The notes beneath the pieces are model-generated. The model made no database searches. It saw nothing but the letters and a program-made list of their open reading frames with translations, and had not been told where the DNA came from. From an uncultured Limosilactobacillus sp. (lineage in GTDB: Bacteria > Bacillota > Bacilli > Lactobacillales > Lactobacillaceae): DNA of 43,136 nt. The stretch spans positions 1-43,136 of the forward strand of contig CALVFC010000002.1 of NCBI GenBank assembly GCA_944326735.1, read 5' to 3'. Shown here one piece after another: positions 7,338 through 15,965 of the stretch. The translations under genes were made by a program, and so were the position numbers. The stretch's first letter is position 1. Every line of letters begins with the position of its first letter.

Positions 7338-8804
7338 ATGGTAAAGCAGGATCACATTAAACAAAAAGTTGGCCTGGGGGGCTTAACCGGGCTGGTTGTT
7401 GGTGGAACGATTGGTTCAGGGATCTTCGCCCTACCAGCAACAGTTACTGCCGGTGCTAACCCAGAAGCAATTTTAATTGGTTGGGCAATTGTTGCTGTGG
7501 GGATGTTCTCATTAGCTGGTGTTTACCGGAACCTGACGTTGCAACAGCCTGACATCGATGATGGTATTTATGGTTGGTCGAAACACCTCTTTGGTCACCT
7601 TGGTGGTTTCATCGCTAACTATGGTCACGGAATTGGTGATGCCGTTGGGGATGCTTCCTATTTGACGGTCTTATTCTCCGCCTTTGGTTCATTTGGCATT
7701 TTCTCATTCTTTGGGAATGGGACGACCTGGCCATCAATCATTGCCGCTTCCATTGTGCTTTGGTGTGTCACGGCACTAGTAATGCATGGTGTTAAAACCG
7801 ATACGATGATGAACAACATTACGACGATTGCCAAGGTTATTCCAATTGCCATGTTCATCATTTTAGCTATTTTGAATTTTAATCCACACACCTTTATGGC
7901 CCACTTTAACTCGACCGCTGTTTACAGTGTGTCTGCTGGACACTGGACACATGTTTCCATTTTTGATCAAAGTAAAACGGTCCTCCTGTCTGCAATGTGG
8001 ACATTAATTGGGATTGAATCCGGGACGATTTTTGCTACCCGTGCAAAGAAGTTATCAGATGTTGCTAAGGCGACGACGATCGGTGCTATTATTGTTATTA
8101 TTCTGTTAGTTGGTACTTCTGTTCTGTCACTAGGGTTAATGGCACCAAGCAAGATTAGTGCTTTACATGATCCTTCAATGGCTGGCCTGATGGCATCTAT
8201 GACTGGTGCTTGGGGTGGTTACCTAATTGATATCTGCCTGATCATTGCCGTTACTGGGGCTTTAATTGCCTGGGTTGATATGTGTTCTGAAGAGTTACGT
8301 TTGCCAGGTCGGGGTGGTTCTGCTACCGTTTGGCTCGACAAATTGAACAAGAACGAAGCTCCTTCCAACGCTCTCTGGGTCACTTCTGGTTTAACCCAAG
8401 TTCTGATGATTATCGCCGGAATTTACTCCGCTGGATATGCTGTTTTGCTGAAGTTCTCAACCTCACTGTCAATCGTTCCATACCTCTTTGTTGCTTTGTA
8501 CGCACTGAAGAGTGTCATTAAAGGAACTGGTTTTGAGAACCGGCCAACTCATGAACGGGTCACCTCTGGTATTTTGGCTGTCTTAGCCGTTGCCTTTGCC
8601 CTCTTCATGGTCTTCGGTGCCGGTTTACGGTACTTGCTCCTGGCTGCCATTGTTTGGATGACTGGTTTCTGGTTCTTCTACAAAGGTGAGAAGGAACAAC
8701 ACATCAAGTTCACCACTACTGAAAAGATCTGCTGGATTATCATTGCCTTAATGGCATTGGCTGGCTTGATTGGTCTTCTCACTGGAAAGCTGGTCGTGGG
8801 TTAA
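7338..8804 (+). CDS. APA-family basic amino acid antiporter (arginine/ornithine type)
   Basis: The 488-residue protein has about 12-13 membrane segments and the APC superfamily signature GLVVGGTIGSGIFALPATV at the start of TM1. The features IESGTIFATRAKKLSDVAKATTIG, MCSEELRLPGRGGSATVWLDKLNKNEAPSNALW and YLFVALYALK match the ArcD/arginine:ornithine (or related basic amino acid/polyamine) antiporter branch. It would exchange cationic amino acids at the membrane and so serve the arginine deiminase pathway or acid resistance. The pathway enzymes are not in this window. It faces the degenerate GlnL-like regulator and has a cre-like site upstream. AGGAAGG provides the ribosome-binding site. Confidence 0.82.
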   Translation: MVKQDHIKQKVGLGGLTGLVVGGTIGSGIFALPATVTAGANPEAILIGWAIVAVGMFSLAGVYRNLTLQQPDIDDGIYGWSKHLFGHLGGFIANYGHGIGDAVGDASYLTVLFSAFGSFGIFSFFGNGTTWPSIIAASIVLWCVTALVMHGVKTDTMMNNITTIAKVIPIAMFIILAILNFNPHTFMAHFNSTAVYSVSAGHWTHVSIFDQSKTVLLSAMWTLIGIESGTIFATRAKKLSDVAKATTIGAIIVIILLVGTSVLSLGLMAPSKISALHDPSMAGLMASMTGAWGGYLIDICLIIAVTGALIAWVDMCSEELRLPGRGGSATVWLDKLNKNEAPSNALWVTSGLTQVLMIIAGIYSAGYAVLLKFSTSLSIVPYLFVALYALKSVIKGTGFENRPTHERVTSGILAVLAVAFALFMVFGAGLRYLLLAAIVWMTGFWFFYKGEKEQHIKFTTTEKICWIIIALMALAGLIGLLTGKLVVG

Positions 8805-8828
8805 TTACCACCAATCCCTAGAGAATAA

Positions 8829-8868
8829 AGAAAGAGCTCGAACTGCAACTAGTTCGAGCTCTTTTTAT
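8829..8868 (+). terminator. Terminator after the antiporter gene
   Basis: A 14-bp stem AAAGAGCTCGAACT/AGTTCGAGCTCTTT with a 6-base loop is followed by T's. Symmetry suggests it also ends the convergent nhaC-type transcript. Confidence 0.9.
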
Positions 8869-8878
8869 ATAGAATTAA

Positions 8879-10264
8879 TTAGTCTTTAGCAGGTTTGTGA
8901 CCGCCTTGCCACTTCAAACCAATTCCGGTGAATCCGGACAGGATGGAGAAGATTGGCGAGCAGATACTAAAGAAGACGAATGGTAAGAAGTGGGTAACTG
9001 GAATGTCAAGAGTTGAGGCAGTAAACAAACCAGCAACACCCCATGGAATCAGGTAGTTGATAACAGACCCACCATCTTCAAGGACCCGGGATAATGCCAA
9101 TGGTGACAACTTCATGTCATGGAAGGCTTGCTTGAAGGCCCGTCCGGGAAGGATTACTGACAGGTATTGTTCACCGACGAAGAGGTTGACACCGATTCCG
9201 GAAAGAATGGTTGCGGTAATCAAGCTACCAGCACTGTGCAGGTGCTTAACAAGTGGTTCCATTGCTGACTGAACAACGTGGAATTGCATCAAGATACCAC
9301 CAAGTGACAGGGTAACGATGATTAAGGAAACAGTTCCCATCATACTGGTGATTCCACCCCGAGATAACAAGGCGTTAACTGAAGCATCACTCGTGTGGGC
9401 AACAAACCCATCAGTTAAGAGGGAAGTTAATGACTTGAGTGAAGTGTGAGGAGCTTGGCAGAAAATCATCACAACTGTAACGATAATGTTGATGAATAAG
9501 GTGGCAATTGCGGGAATGTGCCGCCAAGCACAAACGAACATTAAGATAATTGGTAACAATGCCCACCAAGAAACGGGGAAGTGTTGCTGAAGGATTGCCG
9601 TGGTGTGAGCAATCTTGGCAGAACTCATTGAAGTAGCGGATGAACCCATGATCCAGAATAAAATGAAGGAAACGATGAATGATGGGATCGTGGACCACAT
9701 CATGTTAGTAATGTGGTCGAACAGGTCACTACCAGCAATGGCAGATGCCAGGTTAGTAGAGTCAGAAAGAGGTGACATCTTATCACCAAAGACCGCACCT
9801 GAAACAATCGCCCCGGCTAACAATGGTAAGTTAATTCCCATGGCTGCACCAACGGCAAATAGGGCTAAACCAATTGTTGAGATGGTCGTGAACCCAGAAC
9901 CAATGGACAGACCAACCAGTGAACAAACGATGAAGGTTGATGGAACGAACCACTTAGCTGAGATCAACTTGAAACCGACAACCATGATCGAAGGAATGAT
10001 TCCGGCTTTGATCCAAACGGCGATGAGGGCCCCGATCAAGATGAAAATGAAAATTGGAATAATAGCTGTTCCGATCCCATCTTGAATACCCTTATGAACA
10101 TCGTCCCAGCTAGCGCCACGCAGCTTAGCCCAGAACATGATCAATGCGATAACGAATAATACTGGAATTTGTGGGGACAATCCAAACTTAATAACTGATG
10201 TCCCCAAGATAATTAACATAACCACCAGAATAGTGATGGCTTCACCAAACTTAATTTGTTTCAT
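8879..10264 (-). CDS. NhaC-family antiporter, putative amino acid (tyrosine?) transporter
   Basis: The 461-residue membrane protein carries NhaC-family features. These include LSIGSGFTTISTIGLALFAVG, the GAVFGDKMSPLSDSTNLASAIAG stretch near residues 170-195, and VGEQYLSVILPGRAFKQAF in the C-terminal half. NhaC proteins are named for Na+/H+ exchange. A T-box leader directly upstream shows that expression answers an uncharged tRNA, so the natural cargo is probably an amino acid. T-box controlled NhaC-like proteins in Firmicutes have been proposed as tyrosine transporters, and a TAT codon sits at a plausible specifier position here. The ribosome-binding site AAAGGGAG lies eight bases before the ATG and can be paired by an upstream small ORF. 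Confidence 0.8.
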   Translation of the reverse strand: MKQIKFGEAITILVVMLIILGTSVIKFGLSPQIPVLFVIALIMFWAKLRGASWDDVHKGIQDGIGTAIIPIFIFILIGALIAVWIKAGIIPSIMVVGFKLISAKWFVPSTFIVCSLVGLSIGSGFTTISTIGLALFAVGAAMGINLPLLAGAIVSGAVFGDKMSPLSDSTNLASAIAGSDLFDHITNMMWSTIPSFIVSFILFWIMGSSATSMSSAKIAHTTAILQQHFPVSWWALLPIILMFVCAWRHIPAIATLFINIIVTVVMIFCQAPHTSLKSLTSLLTDGFVAHTSDASVNALLSRGGITSMMGTVSLIIVTLSLGGILMQFHVVQSAMEPLVKHLHSAGSLITATILSGIGVNLFVGEQYLSVILPGRAFKQAFHDMKLSPLALSRVLEDGGSVINYLIPWGVAGLFTASTLDIPVTHFLPFVFFSICSPIFSILSGFTGIGLKWQGGHKPAKD

Positions 10265-10287
10265 TTTGACAACTCCCTTTCAATTTC
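10265..10287 (-). promoter_or_regulatory. Sequestered ribosome-binding site of the NhaC-family gene
   Basis: The site AAAGGGAG (10273-10280 on the opposite strand) is flanked by GAGTTG and ATTGAA. These two can pair with CAACTC (10311-10316) and TTCAAT (10301-10306) in the upstream small ORF, giving two 6-bp helices around a small internal loop. Confidence 0.45.
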
Positions 10288-10295
10288 ACTGAACT

Positions 10296-10346
10296 TTAAC
10301 ATTGAATGGTGAGTTGATAACGAATAATTCCACCACAATTTTCCAT
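10296..10346 (-). CDS. Small ORF between T-box and nhaC-type gene (candidate leader peptide)
   Basis: An ATG at 10346, eight bases after a strong AGGAGG, opens a 16-residue frame, MENCGGIIRYQLTIQC, ending in TAA. It lies after the T-box terminator and before the transporter gene. It has one Tyr codon (TAT, 10317-10319). The bases just after this codon (CAACTC) are complementary to GAGTTG, which overlaps the transporter's ribosome-binding site. A ribosome held at the Tyr codon would therefore open that site. Translation and regulatory action are inferred. Confidence 0.5.
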   Translation of the reverse strand: MENCGGIIRYQLTIQC

Positions 10347-10363
10347 TTTCCAATCCTCCTAAT

Positions 10364-10591
10364 AAAAAATCCCGCTGATGTTAAAAACATCAACGGGACG
10401 ATCGAATTAACCGCGGTACCACCCAGCTACGTATAATATTTATACGCTCTCGTATCAGGTGGTAACGGCGCTAACTAGGGCCGGACAATTATTAAAACCG
10501 CGATAATTCGTAAATCTTCGCCTGACCGGTTCGCACATCCCCACCGGCTCTCTGAACGCCGAACGAAGCAACTACTGTAACGATAATTGTT
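10364..10591 (-). ncRNA. T-box riboswitch upstream of the NhaC-family gene
   Basis: Read on the minus strand, the leader contains the T-box core GGGTGGTACCGCG (10412-10424). A stem I distal element (AGAGAGCCGGTGG...GTGCGAACCGGT) and the AGTA of the specifier loop are also present. A terminator stem CCCGCTGATGTT with a U-run lies at 10364-10398. The antiterminator bulge TGGT fits a tRNA with discriminator A. A TAT triplet at 10503-10505 follows GAAT, at the place matching ATC in the BrnQ T-box, so tyrosine is the best guess. An alternative reading (ATT) in the neighbouring bases is not excluded. Confidence 0.9.
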
Positions 10592-10597
10592 GGTATT

Positions 10598-10626
10598 ATC
10601 TTAGCGTGACTAAATTAGATTGTCAA
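10598..10626 (-). promoter_or_regulatory. Promoter of the T-box/NhaC transcript
   Basis: A consensus TTGACA and TAAGAT are separated by exactly 17 bases, just downstream of the preceding permease gene on the same strand. Confidence 0.8.
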
Positions 10627-10651
10627 CACTTTTATTAAAAAATAATGAGAT

Positions 10652-11971
10652 TTAATCTTTGGCTGGCTTTTCCTTACCATAACCGTTAAAGAGCAGGTTC
10701 AGTAAGACGGCGGCTAAACTACCGACAACCACACCGTTACCAAGGATGATTTGGGCTTCGGTTGGTAAGAATTGGAAAATATGTGGATACATCGTGACCC
10801 CTAAACCGAGACCAACTGAGACGGAGGCTACTAAGATATTCCCATTATCGGTAAAGTCGACCTTGTGCAAAATTTGAATTCCCTGGACACCGACAATCCC
10901 GAACATCACGATCATGGCACCACCCAAGACTGGATTAGGAATAATCGTTGCTAGTGCCCCAACCTTGGGAAGCAAACCCAGTACTAGCAGCATGAAGGCA
11001 GCGTAGTAAACTGGCCGCCGTGTTTTGACACCGGACATCCGTAAGACCCCAACATTTTCGGAGAAGGTGGAGTAAGGGAATGTGTTAAAGAGGCCACCGA
11101 GGATGGCGGCAATCCCTTCCGCCCGGTAACCACGTTCAATATCCTTAGTGGTTAGTTCACGGCCAGTAACATCAGCGAGGGCAAAGAAGACCCCCGTGGA
11201 TTCAATCATGGTCGTCAGGGAAACCAGGATCATCGTGATCATCGCGGACCCATTAAAGTGGGGGACACCGAAGAAAAACAGTTGCGGCGCATGTAACCAC
11301 GCGGCTTCACGAACGGGTTTCAGGGATACCAGTCCCATTGCCCCGGCGATAAACGAACTAATCAGGATCCCTAACAGGATCGCGATAGAACGTAGAAATC
11401 CTTTGGCCCAGGCGTTTAGACACAGGATGATGGCGATGGTGATAAAACCAACGATCAGGTTCTTCGGATCACCAAAGGAGTGGGCAGTGGGGTCACCACC
11501 ACCCAGATCCTGAAAACCAACAGGGACCAGGGTGAAGCCGATGATGGTGATTAATGAGCCAGTAACCACGGGTGGAAAGAGCTTCTTTAATTTAGAGAAG
11601 ACCCCGGCAATTAAGAATACGAATATTCCGGCCGCAATAATGGCACCATACATATAGGTAATGCCGAGCTTTGCCCCGATGGATTCCAACGGGGTAACGG
11701 CCTGGACGGCACATCCCAGAACGACAGGCAGGCCAATTCCAGTGAGGGCCGTTTGCTTCAGTTGCAAGAGGGTCGCAATCCCACACATAAAGATGTCGAT
11801 GGAAACCAGGTAAGTCATTTGCAGGGTTGAGAAATGCAAATAGTTCCCGATCAGTAAGGGTACCAGGACATCCCCAGAATACATGGCCAGCAAGTGCTGG
11901 AAGCCGAGAATAAAATCGCGCCATGAAAAGAAGCGGCCTTTATTAGTAGTTGCTACTGATTGTTCGTCCAC
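10652..11971 (-). CDS. pbuX: NCS2-family xanthine/uracil permease (PbuX-like)
   Basis: The 439-residue protein begins with GTG after GGGAGG. It has the NCS2 nucleobase:cation symporter pattern: LGFQHLLAMYSGDVLVPLLIG in TM1, GLPVVLGCAVQAV, a TGSLITIIGFTLVPVGFQ segment and the TTMIESTGVFFALADVTGRELT motif, with PYSTFSENVGVLRMSGVKTR further on. These point to the xanthine/uric acid branch (PbuX) more than to UraA. A purine riboswitch of the guanine-sensing class lies directly upstream, so the gene is switched off when guanine or hypoxanthine is plentiful. That fits purine-base uptake. The adjacent nhaC-type gene on the same strand has its own promoter. Confidence 0.87.
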   Translation of the reverse strand: MDEQSVATTNKGRFFSWRDFILGFQHLLAMYSGDVLVPLLIGNYLHFSTLQMTYLVSIDIFMCGIATLLQLKQTALTGIGLPVVLGCAVQAVTPLESIGAKLGITYMYGAIIAAGIFVFLIAGVFSKLKKLFPPVVTGSLITIIGFTLVPVGFQDLGGGDPTAHSFGDPKNLIVGFITIAIILCLNAWAKGFLRSIAILLGILISSFIAGAMGLVSLKPVREAAWLHAPQLFFFGVPHFNGSAMITMILVSLTTMIESTGVFFALADVTGRELTTKDIERGYRAEGIAAILGGLFNTFPYSTFSENVGVLRMSGVKTRRPVYYAAFMLLVLGLLPKVGALATIIPNPVLGGAMIVMFGIVGVQGIQILHKVDFTDNGNILVASVSVGLGLGVTMYPHIFQFLPTEAQIILGNGVVVGSLAAVLLNLLFNGYGKEKPAKD

Positions 11972-11985
11972 AATAATCCTCCCAA

Positions 11986-12019
11986 TAAAAAATCCCTACT
12001 TGAGCAAATCAAGTAGGGA
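11986..12019 (-). terminator. Riboswitch expression-platform terminator
   Basis: An 11-bp stem TCCCTACTTGA/TCAAGTAGGGA with a 5-base loop and a T6 tract sits between the purine aptamer and the permease start. Confidence 0.9.
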
Positions 12020-12030
12020 ATCATCGATTT

Positions 12031-12096
12031 GCTTATAGTCCAGAGTTTACGGCTCTGGGTAGAAACTCGCCGACCATATTACGGCATTATATAGGC
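12031..12096 (-). ncRNA. Purine riboswitch, guanine class
   Basis: The minus strand carries the conserved three-way junction core: TATATAATGCCG, ATATGG, GTTTCTACC, GCCGTAAA and GGACTATA. The specificity base is C (GACTAT, not GATTAT), which marks the guanine/hypoxanthine class. The P1 arms pair at 12090-12096 and 12031-12037. A terminator follows, so ligand binding should lower expression of the permease. Confidence 0.93.
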
Positions 12097-12110
12097 AGTT
12101 AGTGTTTGTA

Positions 12111-12139
12111 ATCCTATCACCTGACGCCAGTTCATGCAA
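12111..12139 (-). promoter_or_regulatory. Promoter of the riboswitch/xanthine permease transcript
   Basis: TTGCAT and TAGGAT are separated by 17 bases and lie just upstream of the aptamer. Confidence 0.55.
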
Positions 12140-12213
12140 GTGAAAGTCGGTGAACAGTGGTATGATAATGGTAACTGTTTCTAATAATAATTTAATGGAA
12201 GGATGCGACGATA

Positions 12214-13644
12214 ATGAGTCGATCAAAGCTGAGTTCATGTACAGCAATGTTAGTGGGAAAAGGGGCGTCAATTGATGGTTCAACCATGATTGCCCGGAAT
12301 GAAGATTACTATGATGGGGTTAACCCCAAGACCTTCCAAGTATATCCAGCCAAGGATTATACTGGTGAACATTTTGTTTCGACTTATGATGGCTTAGAAG
12401 TCGACCTTGATGGCAAGGGATGCCGGTTTACTGCCACGACGAATGGTGATATTCACCATGGTCGGTGGGATGAACAGGGGATTAATGAATACAACGTGGC
12501 CATGTCCGCTTCGGAAACGGAAATGACGAACCCCTGTGTCCTCGGTCACGACCCGTTAGTAGAACATGGGGTTGATGAAGATTCCATGATTTACTTAGTA
12601 TTGCCATTTGTTAAGACCGCCCGTGAAGGGGTTCAGCGCCTTGGTAGCCTCATTGAAAAGTACGGGACTGGTGAATCAAACGGGATTGCCTTCTCCGATA
12701 AGGATGAGGTTTGGTATTTCGAAACCGCTGGTGGTCACCAGTGGGTTGCTGAACGAATTCCAGACAATGCCTATGCCATCTGCCCAAACATTATGGTGAT
12801 TGAAGAAATTGACTTCGATGCTCCTGACCACTTTATGTATGCTAATGGCATTAAGGAATTTGTTGAAAAGTACCACTTGAACCCATACGATGCTGGCTTC
12901 AACTTCCGGCGGATCTTTGGGACGAACGACGAAGCTGACCAATACTACAACACCCCACGGACTTGGTACGGTCACAAATTGTTTACTCCTTCCCACCAGT
13001 ACGAACCAACGAGCTTAGATATTCCATTCTTTGAACGTCCTGATAAGAAGATTGCGGTTGAGGATGTCGAATTCTTCCTGTCATCGCACTATAACGGCAC
13101 CCCTTATGACCCAACTGGTTCCTATGCTTCCGGGGATGCAAATGACCAGCGTAAGTTCCGTTCGATTGCTTTGGACCGGAACCAAAGCTCGTGCATTATG
13201 CAAATCCGTAATGATGTGCCTGCCGAATACGCCGCCATCCAATGGATTAACTTTGGCTTCTTTGCCTACAGCCCATACGTACCATTCTTCACTAATATCA
13301 ACGACACCCCAACAGCTTATGACCATGCCGGTAATGAAGTTGATGATTCTGCTTACTGGCTGCAGAAGCGTCTCGAAGTACTGGTTGAACCACACTATCA
13401 TGACTACATTAATGAAGTGCTGGCTTTCCGGGATGAATGCCAGAGCTTCGGTGTTGGCCAAGTTGATAAGCTGACGGGTGGTGCTGCCGGCAAGAGTGGT
13501 CAAGAATTGACGGACTACCTGACTGCTGGTAATGCTGAATCAGCTGACCACGCGATGGGAGCAACGAAGAAATTAATGAACTCTCTTATTCACCACGCAT
13601 TATTGAACTCGAAGTTCCAATTTGAACGTGGCGATAACTACTAA
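12214..13644 (+). CDS. pepD: C69-family dipeptidase (PepD)
   Basis: The 476-residue product matches the length of lactobacillar PepD/PepDA dipeptidases. It is an N-terminal nucleophile hydrolase: the N-terminus reads SSCTAMLVGKGASIDGSTMI, with Cys9 as the expected nucleophile, exposed by removal of the first eight residues. ARNED follows at 27-31. It should split dipeptides of broad specificity in the cytoplasm, completing peptide use together with the PepI and PepX enzymes encoded further along. AAGGATG precedes the ATG at 12214. An extended -10 (TGGTATGAT near 12158-12166) is a possible promoter, with the purine permease running divergently. Confidence 0.9.
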   Translation: MSRSKLSSCTAMLVGKGASIDGSTMIARNEDYYDGVNPKTFQVYPAKDYTGEHFVSTYDGLEVDLDGKGCRFTATTNGDIHHGRWDEQGINEYNVAMSASETEMTNPCVLGHDPLVEHGVDEDSMIYLVLPFVKTAREGVQRLGSLIEKYGTGESNGIAFSDKDEVWYFETAGGHQWVAERIPDNAYAICPNIMVIEEIDFDAPDHFMYANGIKEFVEKYHLNPYDAGFNFRRIFGTNDEADQYYNTPRTWYGHKLFTPSHQYEPTSLDIPFFERPDKKIAVEDVEFFLSSHYNGTPYDPTGSYASGDANDQRKFRSIALDRNQSSCIMQIRNDVPAEYAAIQWINFGFFAYSPYVPFFTNINDTPTAYDHAGNEVDDSAYWLQKRLEVLVEPHYHDYINEVLAFRDECQSFGVGQVDKLTGGAAGKSGQELTDYLTAGNAESADHAMGATKKLMNSLIHHALLNSKFQFERGDNY

Positions 13645-13659
13645 TTGAATATCGAATTA

Positions 13660-13704
13660 ACGGGTGCGAAGAAGACAAATGGGTCATTCTTCGTACCCGT
13701 TTTC
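13660..13704 (+). terminator. Terminator after pepD
   Basis: A 14-bp stem ACGGGTGCGAAGAA/TTCTTCGTACCCGT with one mismatch is followed by TTTT. A TATAAT at 13708-13713 immediately after is a candidate -10 for the next gene. Confidence 0.85.
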
Positions 13705-13737
13705 CGTTATAATGTTAGTAACAAGGAGGCGGATAAC

Positions 13738-14859
13738 ATGGTTGAAATTGCACCGTTTGGCGTTGAAGCATGGCTAAATAAGTGGGAGAAAAGTGCCCAG
13801 TATGATATTTCGCAAAGTACGATTGCGTCGCTCACAATGAATGAACTCCTCAATCTCGATGGTCACAATGGCCAAGAATTCTATCAAATGCTTGATCAAC
13901 AAAAGATGAATTATGGCTGGATTGAAGGGTCGCCAGAGTTTAAGCAGGAGGTCGCAAAATTATACGAACACGTCGATCCCGACAACATCTTGCAAACAAA
14001 CGGGGCCACCGGGGCAAACCTCTTGGCTATCTATGCCTTAGTTCAAGCTGGTGACCATGTCATTTCAGAGTACCCGTCTTACCAGCAGCTTTATGACATT
14101 CCGCGTTCTTTAGGTGCCGACGTTGACCTTTGGCAAATTCATGAAGAAGATCAATGGTACCCAGATATTGAGGAATTGAAACAGCTAATTCGCCCCGATA
14201 CCAAGCTTATTTGTCTAAATAACGCTAATAATCCTACGGGGACAATCCTTAGTCGGGCGTTCTTGGAACAGGTTGTCGACATTGCTAAGTCGGTCGGTGC
14301 TTATGTCCTCGTCGATGAAGTTTACTTACCATTGAATCATCCTGAGCGTTTCACATCCATCGTCGATCTGTATGATAAGGGAATTGCTACCAACTCACTC
14401 TCGAAGACATATTCGATGCCTGGTATCCGCATTGGGTGGACAGCAACAAATGCTCAGTTAGCCAACTTGTTTCGGAAGTTTCGTGACTACACAATGATTT
14501 GTGGTGGGGTCTTCAATGACCAAGCAGCGACCTATGTTTTGCGCCACCGTGACCAAGTGTTAGCACGGAACCGGAAGTTAGTGTTGGGTAACCTGGCAAT
14601 TTATCGGGACTGGATTGCCCATGAAGAGCGGGCCAGTGTCGTGATGCCCGAAGCAGTTTCCACATCATTCCCTAAGCTGGAAGTGCCGGTTGATATCCGA
14701 ACTTTCTGTCGCGGATTGTTGCGTGATGAGGGCGTGTTGTTAGTGCCAGGGGATGCCTTTGATACCCCAGGACATGTCCGGCTTGGATACTGTGCGCCAG
14801 AAGCGACGTTGCGTGAAGGATTGAAACGGTTATCTAAGTACCTTCATCAATATGACTAA
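13738..14859 (+). CDS. PLP-dependent aminotransferase, class I/II
   Basis: The ATG at 13738 follows ACAAGGAGG, and the product is 373 residues, a normal length for fold-type I aminotransferases. The cofactor residues are in place: NPTG at 165-168, D193 in VLVDEVY, the Schiff-base lysine K223 in NSLSKTYSMPGIRIGW, and a C-terminal GHVRLGYC with the substrate-binding Arg. It transfers amino groups between an amino acid and a keto acid in the cytoplasm. The substrate is not readable; similar proteins are annotated simply as aminotransferase. An in-frame extension upstream would overlap the pepD terminator and lacks a ribosome-binding site. Confidence 0.88.
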   Translation: MVEIAPFGVEAWLNKWEKSAQYDISQSTIASLTMNELLNLDGHNGQEFYQMLDQQKMNYGWIEGSPEFKQEVAKLYEHVDPDNILQTNGATGANLLAIYALVQAGDHVISEYPSYQQLYDIPRSLGADVDLWQIHEEDQWYPDIEELKQLIRPDTKLICLNNANNPTGTILSRAFLEQVVDIAKSVGAYVLVDEVYLPLNHPERFTSIVDLYDKGIATNSLSKTYSMPGIRIGWTATNAQLANLFRKFRDYTMICGGVFNDQAATYVLRHRDQVLARNRKLVLGNLAIYRDWIAHEERASVVMPEAVSTSFPKLEVPVDIRTFCRGLLRDEGVLLVPGDAFDTPGHVRLGYCAPEATLREGLKRLSKYLHQYD

Positions 14860-14860
14860 A

Positions 14861-14894
14861 AAAACAGCGAAGCGCATCACGCTCCGCTGTTTTT
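14861..14894. terminator. Bidirectional terminator between aminotransferase and CorA genes
   Basis: The stem AAAACAGCG-AGCG pairs with CGCT-CGCTGTTTT around a CATCA loop, with A's and T's on both sides, between two convergent genes. Confidence 0.85.
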
Positions 14895-14896
14895 AA

Positions 14897-15814
14897 TTAT
14901 TTCCACCATTTTCGCGTCATCATAAAGATCGCACATAGCAGCATTAGCAGGATAGTTACAATGAGGGTGAAAATCCATGACCACCAGGCGTTGGCGACGG
15001 GTAGTTTAACGTTTTCACCATAGAAACCAGAAACAATTGTTGGAATAGAAAGGACGATGGAATAAATGGTTAGGTACTTCATCGTTTGGTTCAGGTCGCT
15101 ATCCAAGACCTTACTATAGGCATTGGAGACCCGTGCAGAAACGTCAGAAGTCATCTGGGCCATTTCTAGTCCCTGTTGGGCTTCGACGATAACGTCGTCG
15201 AGGTCATTTTGCTGACGGGATGACATTTTATTGCCCATCCGCCGCTTGAATTCTTCAAGTAGGGAAACGTTCCCCTTTAGTGAAGTTAAAATATAAACCA
15301 GGCCGGTTTCAATTTCCATAAACTCACCAATGGCTTTCCGCCCAATCCGGTGTTGAATGTTGCGTTGGATCATCTGCCGCTGCTGGTCAACCCGCCGCAA
15401 GGGGCCAAAATATTCCGTTGATAGACGGTAAAGGACGGCCATCACCAAACTGAGCTTTTCGACAACACTGTCTCGGTGACCGAGTTGTTTCAGTTGATTG
15501 GCAATAATCCCATTGACAAAGTTGGTCTTGGCATTGGTAAAGGTAATTAAATTATTAGCAGTAATCATCAAGCCAATTGGGGCCGTTTGCGGTGCTGTTA
15601 CCGCGTGGGTAGGTACGTAAACGTCGAAAATTAGCAGGGTGACACCGGCGTCCGGGTCAACTTCCACCCGGGCCTTTTCGTAGGGGTCGATAGCGTAATC
15701 AAGCAACTCTTGAGTAACTTCGTATTTTTGAATTAAGTCGCGCCGCTCATGGGGAAGGGGTTCAAAAACACTAATCCACCAACTGTGAGCATTGATTCGT
15801 TGCTTGCTCATCAT
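14897..15814 (-). CDS. CorA-family divalent cation transporter
   Basis: From the ATG at 15814 (AAGGAG nine bases upstream) the product is 305 residues. The long N-terminal part is soluble, with helix-rich stretches, and two membrane segments close the C-terminus (about 240-300), ending in basic residues. This is the CorA/MRS2 plan, in which a pentamer carries Mg2+ or related ions. The loop after the first membrane segment reads SGFYGENVKLP, where canonical CorA has YGMN. The Met to Glu change at the selectivity loop is seen in other CorA-like proteins of Firmicutes and may alter ion choice. An extended start at 15853 lacks a ribosome-binding site. Confidence 0.87.
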   Translation of the reverse strand: MMSKQRINAHSWWISVFEPLPHERRDLIQKYEVTQELLDYAIDPYEKARVEVDPDAGVTLLIFDVYVPTHAVTAPQTAPIGLMITANNLITFTNAKTNFVNGIIANQLKQLGHRDSVVEKLSLVMAVLYRLSTEYFGPLRRVDQQRQMIQRNIQHRIGRKAIGEFMEIETGLVYILTSLKGNVSLLEEFKRRMGNKMSSRQQNDLDDVIVEAQQGLEMAQMTSDVSARVSNAYSKVLDSDLNQTMKYLTIYSIVLSIPTIVSGFYGENVKLPVANAWWSWIFTLIVTILLMLLCAIFMMTRKWWK

Positions 15815-15965
15815 CGCTATCATCTCCTTAAAAGCACTTATAAATCTATTCAACTATTTTCAGAGATAAAAGTAAAGCATGTTCACCGCGCCAAGGCAAA
15901 ATTGACGATATTTCCCGGGAAATCCTTTATACTAAAATGAGCATTACGAACGGGAGGAACATCTA

